Shown here: positions 6,967-16,235 of the stretch, piece by piece | Layout of the letters: every line of letters starts with the position of its first letter | Numbering within the stretch: position 1 is the first letter of the stretch | Origin: Chryseobacterium sp. MYb7 | GTDB taxonomy: Bacteria; Bacteroidota; Bacteroidia; Flavobacteriales; Weeksellaceae | Length of the DNA stretch: 64,000 nucleotides | Assembly: GCF_002979455.1 (NCBI RefSeq) | Contig: NZ_PCOU01000004.1 | Span: 166,945-230,944 of the forward strand | Direction: 5' to 3' | Program-made: the position numbers and the translations under genes | The notes under the pieces: model-generated | The model's input: the letters and a program-made list of their open reading frames with translations, nothing else | What the model was told of the DNA's origin: nothing | Database searches by the model: none

Positions 6967-9900
6967 ATGAATAAATTCATAAAAAATATAATCGCTTTTT
7001 CATTAAAAAATAAAGCATTTACCTTTATCTGGGTAGCGATTTTAGCCATCTCCGGTTTTATAAGCTTCAAAAATATGCCTATTGAAGCTTTTCCGGATGT
7101 AACCAATACCCAGATTGTAATCATCACTCAATGGAATGGGCGTAGTGCAGAAGAAGTAGAACGCTTTGTCACTACCCCCATCGAATTGGCGATGAGCCCG
7201 GTTCAGAAAAAGACAAGTGTGAGGAGTACCACCATGTTTGGGCTTTCCATTGTTAAAATTCTGTTTGACGACGGGGTGGACGATACTTTTGCCAGAAATC
7301 AGGTCAATAACCAGTTAAGAACCATTAGCCTTCCTGATGAGGTAGACCCCGAAGTACAGCCACCCTACGGGCCAACCGGTGAAATCTTCAGATATACCCT
7401 GGAAAGTAAAACAAAAGATTCCCGAACCCTGCTTACCCTGCAAAACTGGGTGATAGACCGTGCTTTAAGAGGAGTTCCTGGTGTTGCAGATATCAATGTT
7501 TTCGGAGGACAGGATAAAGTTTTTGAACTCAGTATCGATCCAAGAGCATTAGATAAATACAATCTGACTCCGCTTCAGGTATATGATGCTGTCACAAAAA
7601 GTAACCTGAATGTAGGAGGGGATGTGATTGAAAAAAATGGACAGGCCTATGTGGTAAGAGGAATTGGTCTCGTAAAATCAGTAGCAGATATCGGAAATAT
7701 TACCATTCAGAATGACAGTGGAAACCCAGTTTTGGTAAAAAATGTAGCAGAAGTTCATGAGAGCTCTATGCCTAGAGTAGGGCAGGCCGCTTTGAATCAT
7801 CATGACGATACGGTAGAAGGAATTGTTGTCATGAGAAAAGGAGAGAACCCAAGAGAAGTATTAATAGGAGTAAAGGCTAAAATCAAAGAGCTTAACGAGA
7901 AAGTACTTCCGAAAGATGTCAAGATGGTTACTTTCTATGACCGCGACAATCTGATGGATTTCACTACCCACACCGTAATGCATAACCTTATTGAAGGAAT
8001 TGTACTGGTAACGGTAATCGTTTTAATCTTTATGGCAGACTGGAGAACAACCCTGATTGTTTCCATCATCATCCCTCTGTCCTTGCTGTTTGCCTTTTTA
8101 TGTTTAAAACTGGCCGGGATGAGTGCCAACCTGCTTTCATTAGGAGCGGTAGACTTTGGAATTATCATTGACGGAGCCGTCGTCATGGTGGAAGGCCTCT
8201 TCGTTATGCTCGACCATAAAGCGAAACGATACGGAATGGAGAAGTTTAATAAACTGGCAAAGGGTGGCTGGATCAAACAGACCGGAACCGGATTAGGAAA
8301 AGCAATCTTCTTTTCAAAATTAATTATTATCACCTCTCTGATTCCTATCTTCTCATTTCAGAAAGTGGAAGGGAAAATGTTTTCTCCTTTGGCTTTTACA
8401 TTAGGGTTTGCACTAATGGGAGCTTTGATATTCACGTTAACATTGGTTCCTGTTCTTTCCCATATTCTTTTAAATAAAAACGTAAGAGAAAAAAATAACC
8501 CGTTTGTTAACTTCTGGGACAGAATCGTTCTGAAAGGCTTTAATTTAACATTTAAGCATAAAAAAACTAGTATGATTGTCGCGATCTCTTTCCTGGCAGT
8601 CACTTTATTTTCAGGTAAATTTCTTGGGACAGAATTCCTTCCTCAGCTGAATGAAGGTTCATTGTGGATTACTGCTGAAATGCCGATGAGTTCCTCGCTA
8701 AAAGAATCTCTGAAAACGGCAGACCTTTTAAAGAAAGACATTATGAGCTTCTCGGAAGTGACAGATGTCTTGGCACAAACGGGAAGAAGTAATGACGGAA
8801 CGGATCCCAACGGATTTGGATTCGTACAGTTTGCCGTAAACCTTAAGCCAAGGGAAGAATGGAAACGCAAAATTACTTATGATGAACTCATCAATGAAAT
8901 TGACAAAAAGCTAAGAAGCTATCAGGGGATTACTTTCAATTATTCCCAACCTATTTCGGATAACGTAGCAGAAGCGGTAGCTGGTTTTAAAGCCGAAAAC
9001 GGAATCAAAATCTATGGTGACAATCTGGAAACCCTGGACAAATTAGCTCATGAAGTTTTATTAAAGATTAAAGACGTAAAAGGAGTTAAAGATCCTGGAA
9101 TTATTAAAAATATCGGCCAGCCGGAAGTAAGTGTTGTTTTGGATAGAGATAAAATGGCAGCTTACGGAGTAATGCCTGCGGATGCACAAGCAGTATTGGA
9201 AATGGCTTTTGGAGGAAAAACCGCTTCAGAAATGTTTGACGGGGAAAGAAAATTCCCGATCCGCCTTCGTTATTCTCAGGAATACAGAACCAATGAAAAT
9301 GATATTGCCGCTTTGATGGTGCCTACACAGGATGGAGCAAAGATACCTCTAAAAGAAATAAGTACCATCGTTAAAGATAACGGAGCCGCATTTATTTACA
9401 GAGATAATATCAAACGATATATTGGAGTTAAATTTTCCATTCGTGACCGGGATTTGGGAAGTACAATTGCCGATGCTCAGAAAAAAGTGGAGACAATTGA
9501 ACTTCCGGACGGTTATTCTGTAGGATGGACAGGTCAGTTTGAAAACCAACAGCGTGCGTCGCACAGGTTGGCACAGGTAGTGCCGGTGAGTATCCTGATG
9601 ATTTTCTTCCTGTTGTTTATTCTGTTTGGAAATATGAAAGATTCTCTTCTGGTATTAGCAAATGTACCCTTTGCTCTGATTGGTGGAATTATCGCCTTGC
9701 ATGTTACCGGAATCAATTTTGGAATTTCTGCAGGAGTAGGTATGATTGCCCTTCTGGGAATTTGTATCCAGAATGGGGTAATTCTTATCACGGAGTTTCA
9801 TCAAAATGTTAAAGACGGAATGGATATAGACACAGCAATATTCAGCGGGGTAAAATCCAGAACCAGACCTGTAATTATGACAGCTCTTATGGCTTCTATC

Positions 9901-10065
9901 GGATTGATGCCGGCAGCCTTGTCTACAGGAATCGGGTCGGAATCTCAAAAACCTCTGGCAATTGTTATTATTGGAGGATTGATTACTGCAACAGTACTTA
10001 CTCTGCTTATTTTCCCGATTATCTTCTGGATTTTCAACAGAACGAAAAAGCTCAGCCAAATTTAA
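6967..10065 (+). CDS. Heavy-metal efflux RND pump (CzcA-like)
   Basis: 1032 residues, the normal length of HME-RND pumps, with twelve membrane segments and two large periplasmic loops. The TM4 proton-relay motif DFGIIIDGAVVMVE places D396, D402 and E409 with the spacing of the divalent-cation (CzcA/CnrA) class. The monovalent Cu/Ag class (CusA) has a different motif here. It would export Zn, Co, Ni or Cd from the periplasm, driven by protons, through the adaptor and channel encoded upstream. A 69-bp gap separates it from the adaptor gene, with no clear terminator, so it is likely in the same operon. Metal specificity is inferred from the motif only. Confidence 0.92.
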   Translation: MNKFIKNIIAFSLKNKAFTFIWVAILAISGFISFKNMPIEAFPDVTNTQIVIITQWNGRSAEEVERFVTTPIELAMSPVQKKTSVRSTTMFGLSIVKILFDDGVDDTFARNQVNNQLRTISLPDEVDPEVQPPYGPTGEIFRYTLESKTKDSRTLLTLQNWVIDRALRGVPGVADINVFGGQDKVFELSIDPRALDKYNLTPLQVYDAVTKSNLNVGGDVIEKNGQAYVVRGIGLVKSVADIGNITIQNDSGNPVLVKNVAEVHESSMPRVGQAALNHHDDTVEGIVVMRKGENPREVLIGVKAKIKELNEKVLPKDVKMVTFYDRDNLMDFTTHTVMHNLIEGIVLVTVIVLIFMADWRTTLIVSIIIPLSLLFAFLCLKLAGMSANLLSLGAVDFGIIIDGAVVMVEGLFVMLDHKAKRYGMEKFNKLAKGGWIKQTGTGLGKAIFFSKLIIITSLIPIFSFQKVEGKMFSPLAFTLGFALMGALIFTLTLVPVLSHILLNKNVREKNNPFVNFWDRIVLKGFNLTFKHKKTSMIVAISFLAVTLFSGKFLGTEFLPQLNEGSLWITAEMPMSSSLKESLKTADLLKKDIMSFSEVTDVLAQTGRSNDGTDPNGFGFVQFAVNLKPREEWKRKITYDELINEIDKKLRSYQGITFNYSQPISDNVAEAVAGFKAENGIKIYGDNLETLDKLAHEVLLKIKDVKGVKDPGIIKNIGQPEVSVVLDRDKMAAYGVMPADAQAVLEMAFGGKTASEMFDGERKFPIRLRYSQEYRTNENDIAALMVPTQDGAKIPLKEISTIVKDNGAAFIYRDNIKRYIGVKFSIRDRDLGSTIADAQKKVETIELPDGYSVGWTGQFENQQRASHRLAQVVPVSILMIFFLLFILFGNMKDSLLVLANVPFALIGGIIALHVTGINFGISAGVGMIALLGICIQNGVILITEFHQNVKDGMDIDTAIFSGVKSRTRPVIMTALMASIGLMPAALSTGIGSESQKPLAIVIIGGLITATVLTLLIFPIIFWIFNRTKKLSQI

Positions 10066-10089
10066 TTTATCTTTCATTTATATTAGTAA

Positions 10090-10120
10090 GAAGCGCGGAA
10101 AACAAAGTTTTCCGCGCTTC
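10090..10120. terminator. Palindrome between convergent genes
   Basis: A perfect 14-bp stem (GAAGCGCGGAAAAC with GTTTTCCGCGCTTC) and a 3-nt loop lie between the pump gene and the convergent DUF4394 gene. It lacks a strong T run but is placed to serve both strands. Confidence 0.6.
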
Positions 10121-10148
10121 TCGATTATTGAAATAAAATAGGATGAGT

Positions 10149-11648
10149 TTAAAAACCTAATCCCAGGGTAAAAGCTTTTACGGTATTTGGGTAATCAGAA
10201 ACAGAAGTGGCTGCTCCTGTTGTCGTATTGATAGAGTAAATTTTTGTAGATGAACCTACTGATGCCATTAAGTAAGCCTTTTGGCTCATACTTCCAATAT
10301 CAAAACCATTAGCATTGGTAATGTTGATTCCTAAAGAACCTGTTTCAGCCAAAGTTCCGTTATTGGGAGGATTTTGCTGATACAATTTATCTGTATTATG
10401 ATCAATGACAAATAGGGTAGTTGAGGTAGCTCCAGCAAAGTTGTTAGTGTAGGCAGCTGCGCTTATCATCGGACTTCCCGGATTTAATGCAAGATCTACG
10501 GCTGCAATTGTTCCGTCATTAGGATTGAGACGGAGATTTTGTCCTGTATTACTCACGACTCTTATTCTGTCCACAGTGGGATTAAAGTCAAATCCGAAAT
10601 CAGTTCCGGAAAGTAAGGTTGAGAATGGAGACGCTCCCACAGCAGTAGCAGCACCTGTACCTAAATTGATCGTATACATTCTGCTTGAGCTTCCCAAAGC
10701 ATACAATTGTCCGTTGGCAGGACGGAAATCTATTCCTAAAATATTCTCACCACTTTGTAATCCTGCTATTGTTTTTGAAACAGGCATAGGACTGTTTGGA
10801 TTGAAAATTTGAAGATTATTTGAATTATCAATCGCATAAGCTACCGGTTCTGTTGGGATGGCAATATCAATAATTGGCTGTTGGAGGGAACCAATATAGG
10901 TTGCTTTGCCATTATTCAGATCCAGAATATGAAGTTTTTCATTTAAAGATAATAGAGCAGTGCTGTTATCATATTTGATGTCAAAAGCACACTGTCCTGT
11001 AAAAGTCGTTCCAAGATTTCCAACCTCTACTAAAGTTCCATTGTTGGGAGGATCCTGTTTGTATAATTTTCCCAGCATCGGATCAATATCATATAACACA
11101 GTAGTAGAAGCTCCTGCTTTACTGTTGGTATAAGCTAATCCGGTTATGGAAGGGTTTACTGTTCCGTTAATATTGATATCCGTAGCAGCAACAGCTCCCG
11201 TTTCCGGATGTAAACGCAGATTTTGCCCGGTATTACTCACTAAACGGATTCTGTCAACTGTTGGATTGAAATCAATAGAAGCAATTGTTCCTGCTATAGA
11301 AGGGATAAATGCTGTTGAACCTACCATTCTTGCTGAAGCATTGGAGGTATTGATAATATATAACTTGCTTGCATTGGATAACGCGTATAATTCTCCTGTA
11401 GCAGGTCTGAAATCTATGCTTAGTAATTTTTCTCCTGAAGTAATACCTGTTACAGCTGTTTTTGAAGTGAAAGTTTTTGGATTGTTGGAATTAAAATAAA
11501 CGAGCTCATTCATAGTTGTTATTCCATATACCATAAGATCCGGACCCTGAGGTATATTTTCTGACATCATGTTTTCATCTGAATTATCACATGAAAACAG
11601 GGTTACAATGGCTATCAGAGCCCAAAATAGGTGTAGTAGTTTTCTCAT
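10149..11648 (-). CDS. DUF4394 lipoprotein with two tandem domains
   Basis: 499 residues. A type II signal peptide (about 1-20, LFSC) predicts a lipid-anchored envelope protein. Two copies of a DUF4394-type domain follow (about 40-260 and 265-495). Each contains IDFRPATGELYAL- or IDFRPANGQLYAL-like blades, DFNPTVDRIR, SNTGQNLRL and a PPNNGTL motif. The repeated beta-strand pattern suggests a propeller-like fold. The function is unknown. The gene is transcribed toward the metal efflux operon and ends 83 bp from it. Confidence 0.85.
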   Translation of the reverse strand: MRKLLHLFWALIAIVTLFSCDNSDENMMSENIPQGPDLMVYGITTMNELVYFNSNNPKTFTSKTAVTGITSGEKLLSIDFRPATGELYALSNASKLYIINTSNASARMVGSTAFIPSIAGTIASIDFNPTVDRIRLVSNTGQNLRLHPETGAVAATDININGTVNPSITGLAYTNSKAGASTTVLYDIDPMLGKLYKQDPPNNGTLVEVGNLGTTFTGQCAFDIKYDNSTALLSLNEKLHILDLNNGKATYIGSLQQPIIDIAIPTEPVAYAIDNSNNLQIFNPNSPMPVSKTIAGLQSGENILGIDFRPANGQLYALGSSSRMYTINLGTGAATAVGASPFSTLLSGTDFGFDFNPTVDRIRVVSNTGQNLRLNPNDGTIAAVDLALNPGSPMISAAAYTNNFAGATSTTLFVIDHNTDKLYQQNPPNNGTLAETGSLGINITNANGFDIGSMSQKAYLMASVGSSTKIYSINTTTGAATSVSDYPNTVKAFTLGLGF

Positions 11649-11817
11649 AATATTAATTTTTAGTTGTTGTTTTTATATCTACGAGAAAAAGATAAGAATG
11701 GATTTACGAATAGAATTTTCAGGATTTTTTTCTTGTATATTGTATTCATAATTAATGAGATAGTTTATAATTTTAATAAAACATTTCTAAGGATTTTTTT
11801 CAATCCGGAAAAATGTG

Positions 11818-11927
11818 TAAATTTGCAGTCTCAATACGTTAAATATAAGGTTTGTCCTTCATTGGATGAGAATATTGAAAGTTTTTTTAATAAAAAGTTT
11901 TTGGTATTTAAAAATTCATTATATTTG
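11818..11927 (+). promoter_or_regulatory. Promoter region of tuf
   Basis: The 320-bp gap before tuf has two -7 matches: TAAATTTG (11818-11825) and TATATTTG (11920-11927). The second has a TTG at 11901-11903, a short 16-nt spacer, and lies about 43 nt before the ATG, so it is the better candidate. The rest of 11649-11900 is AT-rich and shows no gene that I can support. Confidence 0.55.
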
Positions 11928-11970
11928 CACACCGAAAATTTGAAAAACAATAAATAAATAATTTTAAATC

Positions 11971-13182
11971 ATGGCAAAGGAAACGTTTAATCGTAACAAA
12001 CCACACTTGAACATTGGTACTATTGGTCACGTTGACCATGGTAAAACTACTCTTACAGCTGCTATTTCTGCTGTATTAGCTAGCAAAGGTCTTGCTGAGA
12101 AAAAAGACTTCTCTGCAATTGACTCTGCTCCAGAAGAAAAAGAAAGAGGTATTACTATCAATACTGCTCACATCGAATACGAAACTGAAAAAAGACACTA
12201 TGCTCACGTTGACTGTCCAGGTCACGCCGACTATGTTAAGAACATGGTAACAGGTGCTGCTCAGATGGATGGAGCTATCGTAGTATGTGCTGCAACTGAT
12301 GGTCCTATGCCTCAGACTAGAGAACATATCCTACTTTGCCGTCAGGTAAACGTACCTAGAATCGTTGTTTTCATGAACAAAGTTGACATGGTAGACGATC
12401 CAGAATTATTAGAGCTTGTTGAAATGGAATTAAGAGACTTATTGTCTACTTACGAATTTGACGGAGACAACTCTCCAGTAATTCAAGGTTCGGCACTAGG
12501 AGCTCTTACTGCAGCTACTGCTTCTCCTGCTAACACAGAAGATAAGTGGTTCAAGAGCGTTGAAGAATTGATGGATGCTGTTGATACTTGGATCGAGCAA
12601 CCACCAAGAGATACTGAAAAGCCATTCTTGATGCCAATCGAAGACGTATTCTCTATTACAGGTAGAGGTACTGTAGCAACTGGTAGAATCGAGGCTGGTG
12701 TTATCAACACTGGTGATCCAGTTGATATCGTAGGTATGGGTGACGAAAAATTAACTTCTACTATTACAGGAGTTGAGATGTTCAGAAAGATCCTAGATAG
12801 AGGTGAAGCTGGAGATAACGTAGGTCTATTGTTGAGAGGTATTGAAAAGACTGACATCAAGAGAGGTATGGTTATCGCTAAGAAAGATTCAGTTAAGCCA
12901 CACAAAAAATTCAAAGCTTCTGTTTATATCCTTTCTAAAGAAGAAGGTGGACGTCACACTCCATTCCACAACAAGTACCGTCCTCAGTTCTACGTAAGAA
13001 CTACTGACGTTACAGGTGAGATCTTCTTACCAGAAGGTGTAGAAATGGTAATGCCTGGTGATAACTTAGAGATCACTGTAGAATTGTTACAACCAATCGC
13101 TCTTAACGTAGGTCTTAGATTTGCAATCAGAGAAGGAGGTAGAACAGTTGGTTCAGGTCAGGTTACTGAAATCATAGACTAA
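11971..13182 (+). CDS. tuf: Translation elongation factor EF-Tu
   Basis: 403 residues. GTPase motifs are GHVDHGKT (about 19-26), DCPGH (about 81-85) and NKVD (about 136-139), followed by beta-barrel domains II and III. EF-Tu carries aminoacyl-tRNA to the ribosome in a GTP-dependent way. It is slightly longer than the usual 394-396 residues; the extra residues appear as an Ala/Thr-rich insert ([15 protein letters not shown]) before the end of the G domain. Codon use is strongly biased, as expected for a very highly expressed gene. A terminator follows, then tRNA-Trp and secE. Confidence 0.99.
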   Translation: MAKETFNRNKPHLNIGTIGHVDHGKTTLTAAISAVLASKGLAEKKDFSAIDSAPEEKERGITINTAHIEYETEKRHYAHVDCPGHADYVKNMVTGAAQMDGAIVVCAATDGPMPQTREHILLCRQVNVPRIVVFMNKVDMVDDPELLELVEMELRDLLSTYEFDGDNSPVIQGSALGALTAATASPANTEDKWFKSVEELMDAVDTWIEQPPRDTEKPFLMPIEDVFSITGRGTVATGRIEAGVINTGDPVDIVGMGDEKLTSTITGVEMFRKILDRGEAGDNVGLLLRGIEKTDIKRGMVIAKKDSVKPHKKFKASVYILSKEEGGRHTPFHNKYRPQFYVRTTDVTGEIFLPEGVEMVMPGDNLEITVELLQPIALNVGLRFAIREGGRTVGSGQVTEIID

Positions 13183-13200
13183 TCATCTTAAAAATATAAA

Positions 13201-13238
13201 AAAGCTTCCGTAAGGAATTTCTTTACGGAGCTTTTTTT
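13201..13238 (+). terminator. Terminator after tuf
   Basis: Stem AAAGCT-T-CCGTAA with TTACGG-AGCTTT (single bulged T), then seven T residues. It ends 5 nt before tRNA-Trp, so it may be only partly effective. Confidence 0.75.
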
Positions 13239-13242
13239 AACT

Positions 13243-13313
13243 ACGGGCATCGTCCAATGGTAGGATACCGGTCTCCAAAACCGTTGATCAGGGTTCGAAT
13301 CCTTGTGCCCGTG
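13243..13313 (+). tRNA. tRNA-Trp (CCA)
   Basis: 71 nt with acceptor ACGGGCA/TGCCCGT, discriminator G and anticodon CCA within GTCTCCAAAAC. Its place between tuf and secE is typical for Bacteroidetes and many other bacteria. Confidence 0.96.
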
Positions 13314-13325
13314 CAAATATAAATT

Positions 13326-13532
13326 ATGAGTTCATTTGTCGATTTTTTAAAAGGTTCTTATAACGAATTCAGACATAAGGTTGAATGGCCAAAATGGGCT
13401 GACCTTCAGTCTTCTACAATTGTAGTGACTATTGCGACAGTGATTCTGGCATTATTTACCTTTGGAGTTGATGAATTGTTTTCAAAAGCAATCAGCAACA
13501 TAATAGGAATGCTAATCAACTTGTTCAATTAA
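13326..13532 (+). CDS. secE: Preprotein translocase subunit SecE
   Basis: 68 residues: an amphipathic N-terminal helix with the conserved WPKW segment, then a single membrane span (about 30-62). This is the short, one-TM form found in most bacteria outside Enterobacteria. SecE clamps SecY in the protein-conducting channel. It begins 12 nt after tRNA-Trp and lies 20 bp before nusG, forming the conserved secE-nusG pair. Confidence 0.95.
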   Translation: MSSFVDFLKGSYNEFRHKVEWPKWADLQSSTIVVTIATVILALFTFGVDELFSKAISNIIGMLINLFN

Positions 13533-13552
13533 TAATTAAGTATTTTCCCATA

Positions 13553-14095
13553 ATGAGCGAATTGAAATGGTATGTGCTGAAAGCAATCAGCGGACAGGAA
13601 AATAAAGTGAAAAACTATATTGAGACAGAAATCAAACGTTTAGGGTTTGAGCAGTACGTTACTCAAGTGGTTATTCCTATGGAAAAGGTAATCCAAATTA
13701 GAAACGGTAAAAAAGTTCCTAAAGAAAGACCTTACTACCCTGGATACTTGATGATTGAAGCTGACCTAATGGGAGAGATTCCTCACGTTATCAAGAATAT
13801 CCCTGGAGTTATTTCTTTCTTAAGTTTAACCAAAGGAGGTGATCCTGTTCCAATGAGAAAATCAGAGGTTAACAGAATGCTTGGAAGAATGGATGAGCTT
13901 TCAGAATTTGCAAGCGATGTTGAAATTCCTTATGTAGTAGGTGAAAACGTTAAAGTAATTGATGGACCTTTCAACGGATTCAATGGTACAGTTGAGAAAA
14001 TTCTTGAAGACAAAAAGAAAATTGAAGTTTCTGTATTGATCTTTGGTAGAAAAACTCCAATGGAACTTAGCTACATGCAAGTAGAAAAAGTATAA
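13553..14095 (+). CDS. nusG: Transcription termination/antitermination factor NusG
   Basis: 180 residues. The NGN domain (about 1-110) begins WYVLKAISGQENKVKNYI and contains the PYYPGYLMIE core. The KOW domain (about 127-178) has VKVIDGPFNGFNGTV. NusG binds the RNA polymerase clamp and links transcription to Rho or the ribosome. A strong terminator follows at 14120-14145, which cuts it off from the rpl genes. In many relatives rplK follows nusG directly; here four other genes intervene. Confidence 0.97.
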   Translation: MSELKWYVLKAISGQENKVKNYIETEIKRLGFEQYVTQVVIPMEKVIQIRNGKKVPKERPYYPGYLMIEADLMGEIPHVIKNIPGVISFLSLTKGGDPVPMRKSEVNRMLGRMDELSEFASDVEIPYVVGENVKVIDGPFNGFNGTVEKILEDKKKIEVSVLIFGRKTPMELSYMQVEKV

Positions 14096-14119
14096 TAGTT
14101 ACTTATAAAAATATAAAAG

Positions 14120-14145
14120 AGACTGCTGATAAGCAGTCTTTTTTC
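14120..14145 (+). terminator. Terminator after nusG
   Basis: Perfect 8-bp stem AGACTGCT/AGCAGTCT with a GATA loop and a run of six T. Confidence 0.85.
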
Positions 14146-14168
14146 ATTCACGAAATAAGGTAGAATTT

Positions 14169-15299
14169 ATGACATTATTTTCAAAAAAAAATAGCATCTT
14201 TTTGTTATATTGTTCCTTTCTAATCGTAATCTTTCTTTATGTAATTTTTAAATTATACGGAAAGGCTACTTTATCTATTCATGAATGGACGTTATCAGAC
14301 TGGTTGGTAAATTATGAAGATGGAGGTTTTAAACGCCGGGGGATTACCGGAAGTATGTATTTTGCCATACAGGATAAATTTAGAATATCTTTACCTATTC
14401 AGGTTTATATGACGCAGATCATTTTTTATACTCTTATTTTTTATGCTTATTTCAGGCTATTATTAAAGAAGAAAATGGATTGGAATATTCTGGTGTTACT
14501 ATGTTCCCCGCTTTGCTTTATGTATTTTCCCGTTAATTTGTCTTACTCCGGAAAAAGAGAAATGATTCTTTTTGTACTTGCTGTATTTTTTGCTTTAGGT
14601 AAGATGACTGTTCTTAAAGAAAGGATTTTTTTAATCTTATTTTGCCTAAGTCTGTTTATTCATGAAATGTTCTATTTCTTTCTTCCTTTTTTTATTGCGA
14701 TACATGTTCTTAAAACTGGAGAAAAGAAATATTCTCTTTGGATGCTTTTTTTCGGTTTATCCACTATCATAATGGGTGTTCTGTTTTTTTTCGGAACTGA
14801 AATCAATAGTGGTAAAAGCTTAGAAATTATTAAAAATAGAGGGGTCGTTTTTAGTGACAATAATATTTTTCTTTATAAATTTTCAGATGGGTTTGGGCTC
14901 ATAAAACAAGAAGTTATTTCTTATCTTTTATTCATTCTGGAACTTGCTCTTGAAGTTTCTATGTTTTTATATTACGTCTTTATATTTTACAGAAGTAAGT
15001 TTAATACATTTGCTAAGTTTGTTGTTGTGAGTCTTATTTGGGTGGCACCTTTGTATGTCTTGGGAATAGATTGGTATCGTTGGGATCACATATATTCTAT
15101 GCTTTTATTAATTATTGTCATTGCTATTCTGCCAGATAAGGAGAGCTTCGGGATTTCATTCAATCAAAATGCTTTCTTAAAAAGTTTCCTTTTTATTAAT
15201 ATTATATTTTTTATCTTTTTCTTTATTCATATTCAATATGATGGAAGAGGTCTCTCACTGCAGAAAGTAAAAGAATATTATTTTTCCAAGTTTTTTTAA
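14169..15299 (+). CDS. Multi-pass membrane protein, unknown function (paralogue of 1124-2230)
   Basis: 376 residues with about ten hydrophobic spans. It shares with the protein at 1124-2230 the early DWLVNYEDGGFKRRG motif (about 45-59), a central INSGKSLEIIKNRGVVF block and a late IDWYRWDH motif, in the same order. The conserved charged or aromatic clusters outside the membrane look catalytic. This resembles integral-membrane glycan enzymes in general layout, but I cannot name a family. It starts at a normal ATG. It sits alone between the nusG terminator and a group of secreted-protein genes, inside the otherwise conserved nusG-rplK interval. Confidence 0.78.
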   Translation: MTLFSKKNSIFLLYCSFLIVIFLYVIFKLYGKATLSIHEWTLSDWLVNYEDGGFKRRGITGSMYFAIQDKFRISLPIQVYMTQIIFYTLIFYAYFRLLLKKKMDWNILVLLCSPLCFMYFPVNLSYSGKREMILFVLAVFFALGKMTVLKERIFLILFCLSLFIHEMFYFFLPFFIAIHVLKTGEKKYSLWMLFFGLSTIIMGVLFFFGTEINSGKSLEIIKNRGVVFSDNNIFLYKFSDGFGLIKQEVISYLLFILELALEVSMFLYYVFIFYRSKFNTFAKFVVVSLIWVAPLYVLGIDWYRWDHIYSMLLLIIVIAILPDKESFGISFNQNAFLKSFLFINIIFFIFFFIHIQYDGRGLSLQKVKEYYFSKFF

Positions 15300-15349
15300 T
15301 GTTTCAATTTTAAAACTCTATTCAAATGGTAGATTTTTTGTTGATACCT

Positions 15350-15506
15350 CTATAAAGAGTTTTGCTTCAATTCAATTATCACGTTATTGGGATTAAACTT
15401 GTTTTTCTGCATCCAGTGCCTTTGAACCGTGATTAATTCACCTGCAGATGGCATGCTTATTGCAACACTCTGTAAACTAATCCAAATATTTTTATATTTT
15501 TTTCAT
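15350..15506 (-). pseudogene. Possible small broken reading frame in the gap before 15607
   Basis: The gap 15300-15606 holds a minus-strand frame ending with TAG (15350-15352). It reads MPSAGELITVQRHWMQKNKF and 14 more residues from an ATG at 15452-15454. The frame stays open upstream to a point next to an ATG (15504-15506) followed by seven A residues. Removing one A would fuse them into a protein of about 51 residues starting MKKYKNIWISLQSVAISM. The residues look protein-like, but I recognise no family and the call is weak. No clear promoter for the downstream plus-strand genes was found in this gap. Confidence 0.22.
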
Positions 15507-15606
15507 ACACTGTTTACAGGTGTATAGTAGTCTTATATTTTTTAATTAAAAAATATAAAATCTGAATTAGTATTCAAAACACAAGCTTTAAATAAACACA
15601 ACCCCA

Positions 15607-16227
15607 ATGACAAAAATTATTTCGATGATCATTTTGGTGGGTACATCTATGCTCACAAGTGCTCAGGTTGGTATAAACACTACCGCGCCTGAAAAAGAAC
15701 TTACCGTGAACGGTACAATGAAGACATCAGGAATTGTTTTCAAACAACCCATGGAAAAACTGAAAGCGGATGAGAATTACACTTTCATTATCAAATCTCC
15801 TGCTCCGGAAAACAAAATTACAGCGTACAATGATTCTTTTGTACCCAATTCACCGGCACCCATTAATCTTATTCAGTTCAAAATTACCTGTGACCCTTCA
15901 GATAAGGATTGGGTCAATCAATTTGACACCTTGATCAATTCTAACAAGTTTTTGGTGGTGATCTCTTCTTTTGGATTTACGCAGCCTACAAGAACTTTTT
16001 CTGCAGACTGGCTTACTCCAATGCCTCAGATTTTTGCTTATTCATCAGGAGGAACATGGAAGCTTAAAGCCGATTACCAGGGATTCGCACCTGATAACTC
16101 TTTTCCTACTGGTGTCTGGACACTAAACTTATTGGTGTTTGATAGATCATATGCCAAAGATTTTAGTCCTACTCAGAACCTTAATGCTTCAACTACAGGC
16201 GCAGCAGCGGCTCCGTTAATTCAATAA
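15607..16227 (+). CDS. Secreted QVGINT-type protein, first of three tandem paralogues
   Basis: 206 residues. A Sec signal peptide (about 1-20) is cut after TSA, leaving mature QVGINTTAPEKELTVNG. This VGINTxxPxxxLxVNG opening is a very common module in flavobacterial exported proteins. A beta-rich region follows and ends with WTLNLLVFDRSYAKDF, which the next two proteins share in altered form. No T9SS sorting tail is visible. The spacing to the next gene is only 8 bp, so 15607-17558 is one operon. The function is unknown; a surface or extracellular structural role is only inferred. Confidence 0.75.
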   Translation: MTKIISMIILVGTSMLTSAQVGINTTAPEKELTVNGTMKTSGIVFKQPMEKLKADENYTFIIKSPAPENKITAYNDSFVPNSPAPINLIQFKITCDPSDKDWVNQFDTLINSNKFLVVISSFGFTQPTRTFSADWLTPMPQIFAYSSGGTWKLKADYQGFAPDNSFPTGVWTLNLLVFDRSYAKDFSPTQNLNASTTGAAAAPLIQ

Positions 16228-16235
16228 AATACATT

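Noticed and set aside
6967..10065. The RND pump as a multidrug (AcrB-type) exporter
   Set aside because: The TM4 motif DFGIIIDGAVVMVE has the acidic triad of heavy-metal pumps and does not fit AcrB.
11664..11957. A 97-codon open frame before tuf
   Set aside because: It overlaps the tuf promoter elements, is composed of Phe/Leu/Asn/Lys runs and lacks any domain.
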